DNA from: Phycisphaerales bacterium UBA4658
GTDB taxonomy: Bacteria > Planctomycetota > Phycisphaerae > Phycisphaerales > UBA1924
Direction of reading: 5' to 3'
Length of the DNA: 17,262 nt
Assembly (NCBI GenBank): GCA_002405485.1
Contig: DHLW01000026.1
Location: 1-17,262 of the forward strand
Below are positions 15,912 to 17,262 of the stretch, in pieces; the first letter of the stretch is position 1; each line of letters begins with the position of its first letter. A program made the translations under genes and the position numbers. The notes below the pieces were generated by a model. It saw only the letters and a list, made by a program, of their open reading frames with translations, ran no database searches and had not been told where the DNA came from.

Positions 15912-16021
15912 GCAACCTCCATGTTGCGATTCCAAGAGCATACGACCCCGGCGGGGCCGCATGGCCATGGTACCGCCACGACCAAACTCGTGTCGGGGTG
16001 CGGGGTGACGCGGAGGTTCCC

Positions 16022-17262
16022 TTACTCTGACAGCAGGTCCGCCAGCAGCCGCACGCCCCACCCCGTCGGACCCTTCACCCAGCACCCGCTGTCGCTCTCC
16101 GAGACGTGCACGCCGGCGATGTCGATGTGCGCCCAGGCGACCTTGGGCTGGACGAAAAACGACAGGAACGCCGCGCCCTGGATCGGGTGCGCCTTGCGGT
16201 TGGGATTGCTGTTCACGATGTCGGCGATCGGGCTCTTCATCAGGTCCCGATACTCCTGGTCCATCGGCAGCCGCCACCAGCGCTCCCCAGAGGTCTGCAT
16301 CGCCCGGCCGAGCTTCTCCCGCAGCTTGTCGTCCTCGCAGAACAGTCCGGCGAAGGTCGAGCCCAGCGCGGTGATCACCCCGCCGGTGAGCGTCGCCAGA
16401 TCCACGATGTACTCCGGCCTCTCCTTCTCGCACGCCCAGATCAGCGCGTCGGCGAGCACCAGCCGCCCCTCGGCGTCGGTGTTGGTCACCTCAACGGTCA
16501 CCCCGTTGCGATACGTGAGCACGTCGTCAGGGCGATACGCCTCGTCGGAGATCGAGTTCTCGGCGACCGCCAGCAGCGCGACCACCGGGCGACTGGGCTT
16601 GATGACCGTCGCGATCGCGTGCATCGCGCCAAGCACCACGCACCCGCCGTCCTTGTCACGCTTCATCCCGACCATGCCGTTGTTGATCTTCAGCGAGAGC
16701 CCGCCGGTGTCGTAGGTCATGGTCTTGCCCACGAGCACCGCCGGCTTGGCGTTCGTGCGGGCGTTCTTCGGGCGATACTCCAGCCGGATCAGGCAGGGCT
16801 TGTTCTCGCTGGCCTTGCCGACGTTGATCAGCCCGATTAGCCGCTCACGCTCCAGGTCCTTCTCCTCGAGCACCGTGCACTTCAGCCCGAGCGTGCGGGC
16901 CAGCTTCCGGGCCTGATCGGCCATGAACCCCGTGGTCGCGATGTTCGGGGGCGTTTCGCTCAGGTCGCGGGCGAAGTTCGTGCTCTCGGCAAGGGCCAGC
17001 CCAACCTCCAGGCCCGCGGCCAGCCCCTCATGCGGGCACGAAACGCTCAGCGACGTCCGCTTGGGCGCGTCCCCATGACCCGTGCCCTTGAACATCCAGT
17101 TCTTCCACCCAAGCAGCCCAAGCCCCTCCCCAAGGCAGCGCCCGGCATGCTCCAGGTCGAGCTTGGCCACGCTCTCCAGCGCCGAGCCAAGACGCAGCTC
17201 CACGCGCTCGTCCTTGGTCGCCTGCAGGCGGCGACCGATCGCCCCCGCCACGCTCCGCAGCG
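16022..17262 (-). CDS. Leucyl aminopeptidase, M17 family, 5' end outside the window
   Basis: At least 412 codons of a cytosolic two-metal aminopeptidase that removes N-terminal residues from peptides. The frame is open to the window edge. The first GTG (17251) falls inside sequence that looks like the N-terminal domain (AIGRRLQATKDERVELRLG), so the gene is partial; full M17 enzymes are about 480-500 residues. The catalytic domain begins near ESTNFARDLSETPPN. The metal and catalytic signature is complete: Lys and Asp in VGKTMTYDTGG (16701-16733), the following Lys in SLKINN, Asp in MKRDKDGG, and Asp, Glu and Arg in NTDAEGRL (about 16460-16483), matching the bovine lens enzyme's Lys250, Asp255, Lys262, Asp273, Asp332, Glu334 and Arg336. 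Flanking residues differ from the consensus (VGKGITFDSGG, MGGAA). The end, HIDIAGV and GPTGWGVRLLADLL, is typical. It may be in an operon with the sulfotransferase, but no functional link is apparent. Confidence 0.93.
   Translation of the reverse strand, partial: LRSVAGAIGRRLQATKDERVELRLGSALESVAKLDLEHAGRCLGEGLGLLGWKNWMFKGTGHGDAPKRTSLSVSCPHEGLAAGLEVGLALAESTNFARDLSETPPNIATTGFMADQARKLARTLGLKCTVLEEKDLERERLIGLINVGKASENKPCLIRLEYRPKNARTNAKPAVLVGKTMTYDTGGLSLKINNGMVGMKRDKDGGCVVLGAMHAIATVIKPSRPVVALLAVAENSISDEAYRPDDVLTYRNGVTVEVTNTDAEGRLVLADALIWACEKERPEYIVDLATLTGGVITALGSTFAGLFCEDDKLREKLGRAMQTSGERWWRLPMDQEYRDLMKSPIADIVNSNPNRKAHPIQGAAFLSFFVQPKVAWAHIDIAGVHVSESDSGCWVKGPTGWGVRLLADLLSE

Noticed and set aside
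1..17262. CRISPR arrays, tRNA or rRNA genes, transposases, phage or toxin-antitoxin genes
   Set aside because: No regularly spaced repeats, cloverleaf-like sequences, transposase or integrase motifs, or small paired toxin-antitoxin frames were found on reading both strands.

Overview
The window looks like chromosomal DNA from a high-GC planctomycete, most likely of the Phycisphaerae type. This is an inference from family content, not a taxonomic assignment. Three proteins end in a short paired-loop, dockerin-like tail that finishes in a terminal cysteine, of the kind I recall as the 'GC-type dockerin' found in Phycisphaerae. There is also an ECF sigma factor of the TIGR02999 type fused by overlap to a large membrane Ser/Thr kinase gene, a typical planctomycete pairing. 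I see no insertion sequences, phage genes, CRISPR arrays, tRNA or rRNA. No gene-free stretch exceeds about 190 bases.

Left part (1-5528, all +): the end of an ankyrin-repeat protein gene, cut by the window edge; a CNT/NupC-type nucleoside transporter; then a long secreted protein combining a beta-propeller, a two-haem cytochrome c (MauG/peroxidase-like) region and a C-terminal dockerin-like tail. A strong symmetric hairpin separates this last gene from the converging gene that follows.

Middle (5651-11317): a secreted HAF-repeat protein with the same kind of tail (-) is divergent from a two-gene operon (+) of the ECF sigma factor and a transmembrane Ser/Thr kinase joined by an ATGA overlap. 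The 190-base divergent region contains an 8-bp inverted repeat and must hold both promoters. The likely logic is signal, then kinase, then sigma factor, then surface proteins, but no target can be read from the sequence.

Right part (11355-17262, all -): a secreted, modular GH57-like alpha-glucan enzyme with a CBM25-like starch-binding module, cysteine-rich repeats, a DOMON/CBM9-like module and the dockerin-like tail; then a PAPS-dependent sulfotransferase, and an M17 leucyl-aminopeptidase gene cut by the window edge.

The unifying theme is cell-surface or extracellular proteins sharing one C-terminal sorting tail. No cohesin, sortase or other receptor for the tail lies in the window. I do not see a clearly undescribed multi-gene system. 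The best leads are the tail itself, the kinase-coupled sigma factor, and the unusual domain fusions.
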